Below are positions 6,023-6,809 of a stretch of DNA of 6,809 bases, piece after piece. The DNA is from CAYNFH01 sp964396385 (lineage in GTDB: Bacteria > Armatimonadota > Chthonomonadetes > Chthonomonadales > CAJBBX01). The number at the start of each line of letters is the position of its first letter. Position 1 is the stretch's first letter. The position numbers and the translations under genes are program-made. The stretch lies in NCBI GenBank assembly GCA_964396385.1, contig CAYNFH010000292.1, forward strand, positions 1-6,809, in the 5' to 3' direction. Below the pieces are notes generated by a model. It saw only the letters and a list, made by a program, of their open reading frames with translations. It was not told the origin of the DNA and ran no database searches.

Positions 6023-6125
6023 TGTTCTGCAGGAACTGCCGAGCACTCCGGCGAAAGGGAGGGCATAGTGGCAATTGAGACCGACGCTCTGCAAGGCAGG
6101 GGATGCGGGCGACTGTTGCCCGTAT

Positions 6126-6132
6126 GGAGGAG
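6126..6132 (+). promoter_or_regulatory. Shine-Dalgarno site of the membrane protein gene
   Basis: GGAGGAG begins 13 nt before the ATG at 6139, leaving about 8 nt after GGAGG. An upstream in-frame ATG at 6103 also has a site (AAGG, 6 nt before it), so the start is not fully settled. Confidence 0.55.
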
Positions 6133-6138
6133 CTGAAG

Positions 6139-6723
6139 ATGATCAAATCACCGCCGGTCAAGACGCCTGTGTCGAAGAGAACGGACGACCTGATCGTTCA
6201 GGAGAGCCTGGACGGAGAGCGGCTGGAGATCCAGATGAGCGGCGCGCGCCACGGCCGGCTGTATGCCGTCGCGGTCGCACTGGCGGCTGGCATTCTGGTA
6301 ATAACCATTGCCTTCGTCATTGCGGCGCGCCACCGGCCCGGCCTGTGGGTCTTTGTTGCGCTCGGTCTGCTGGCCCTGTTCGCCGTGTCCGCGCGGGCAG
6401 TGGAGCTCAGCCGCGTAGCAAAACCGCATAGCCTCACCATTGAGCTGACGGGAGACGTTATCCGCGACGGCGAGCGGATCGGTCGCACCAGCGCCGTGGA
6501 CTGGGTCAACCTCCGCGACGTGCTTCAGGAGGACAAACCCATCGACCACACCGTTCTGCTCCTGGAGCTGGTCGATGGGAAGCGGATCGTGGCAGCCGAG
6601 ACCATCGGTATGCCCGGTGGCCGCGCCCGCCTTGAGGAGGCCGCGCGGGCGGTTTCCCAGTTCCTGGAGGTGCAGGTCAAAGAGACCTCCCGCCAGGACA
6701 CTGAGGCATGGATGGATATGTAG
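6139..6723 (+). CDS. Two-helix membrane protein, possible PH-like C-terminal domain
   Basis: I do not recognise this 194-residue protein. The N-terminus (1-40) is polar. Two hydrophobic helices follow at about 41-63 (LYAVAVALAAGILVITIAFV and on) and 69-88, joined by the short positive turn RHRPG, so both termini are probably on the same side, likely the cytoplasm. The remaining 100 or so residues alternate short strand-like stretches (SLTIELTGDVIRDGERIGRT, 98-117; TVLLLELVDGKRIVAAE, 138-154) and end in a helix (RARLEEAARAVSQFLE, 162-177). Two helices followed by strands and a final helix is the layout of bacterial PH-like membrane proteins; that match is an inference from shape alone. I chose the ATG at 6139 for its GGAGG site; starting at 6103 gives 206 residues. 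No neighbour on the same strand hints at its role. Confidence 0.82.
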   Translation: MIKSPPVKTPVSKRTDDLIVQESLDGERLEIQMSGARHGRLYAVAVALAAGILVITIAFVIAARHRPGLWVFVALGLLALFAVSARAVELSRVAKPHSLTIELTGDVIRDGERIGRTSAVDWVNLRDVLQEDKPIDHTVLLLELVDGKRIVAAETIGMPGGRARLEEAARAVSQFLEVQVKETSRQDTEAWMDM

Positions 6724-6739
6724 GGCTTCCGCATATTTC

Positions 6740-6759
6740 GTGTCGGCGAAGGCCGACAC
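6740..6759 (+). terminator. Strong hairpin after the membrane protein gene
   Basis: GTGTCGGC (6740-6747) and GCCGACAC (6752-6759) form a perfect 8-bp stem with a GAAG tetraloop, 16 bp after the stop codon. The position fits transcript termination or 3'-end protection. No T-run follows the stem, so Rho-independent termination is uncertain and a dispersed repeat is possible. Confidence 0.5.
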
Positions 6760-6778
6760 TCGGCGGAACGCGGGGGAA

Positions 6779-6805
6779 TGCGCGAAGCGCAGGGGGCCGG
6801 GCCCC
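6779..6805. repeat. Two small GC-rich hairpins at the window end
   Basis: TGCGC-GAA-GCGCA (6779-6791) and GGGGC-CGG-GCCCC (6793-6805) lie back to back, each with a 5-bp stem and a three-base loop. With the hairpin at 6740-6759 they make a structured intergenic tract that runs off the window. No coding potential is seen here. Confidence 0.45.
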
Positions 6806-6809
6806 GGGC

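Noticed and set aside
5726..6136. Rightward open frames through the palindromic spacer
   Set aside because: They run through repeat hairpins and the antisense of the 125-residue gene, with no ribosome binding site or recognisable protein features.

Overview
The window is 6.8 kb of GC-rich, densely coded bacterial chromosome with five protein genes that I consider real. They are a PII uridylyltransferase (glnD), two family 2 glycosyltransferases, a small helix-turn-helix protein and a two-helix membrane protein; a sixth gene encodes a small conserved-looking protein of unknown role. The phylum cannot be fixed from the sequence. The GC content, the GlnD type and the kinds of dispersed intergenic repeats would fit Armatimonadota, Chloroflexota or a similar lineage, but this is a low-confidence impression. 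I see no tRNA, rRNA, CRISPR array, transposase or phage gene.

Left part (1-770). After about 110 non-coding bases that contain a long inverted repeat, a small HTH protein gene runs leftward (113-607). It has a near-consensus sigma70 promoter (TTGACA-17 bp-TAGAAT) set among three copies of a GTNGACAAA repeat, which looks like an operator. glnD starts on the other strand at 770. It has no visible ribosome binding site but has a TACAAT box 9 bp upstream, so it may be leaderless.

Centre (770-5446). glnD (893 codons) has all four expected domains: nucleotidyltransferase, HD, ACT and ACT. The GlnB/GlnK, AmtB and GlnA partners are not in the window. A 131-bp gap follows and contains one copy of a dispersed hairpin repeat (TCATCCCGAG...CGAGGGATCT). 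A rightward glycosyltransferase (3583-4605) then converges on, and overlaps by 101 bp, a leftward glycosyltransferase (4505-5446).

Right part (5447-6809). The leftward glycosyltransferase lies 30 bp behind a 125-codon gene of unknown function (5477-5854) with a strong Shine-Dalgarno sequence, so the two are probably co-transcribed. A divergent spacer of 284 bp holds a large palindrome built from two inverted repeat units. A rightward gene for a membrane protein with a possible PH-like C-terminal domain (6139-6723) follows. The window ends in a run of short hairpins.

The genes do not form one pathway. GlnD belongs to nitrogen sensing, and the glycosyltransferases probably act on surface polysaccharide or lipid-linked glycans. 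I found no convincing new multi-gene system. The best leads are the repeat array at the HTH promoter, the overlapping glycosyltransferase tails, the unusual second ACT domain of GlnD and the structured intergenic repeats.
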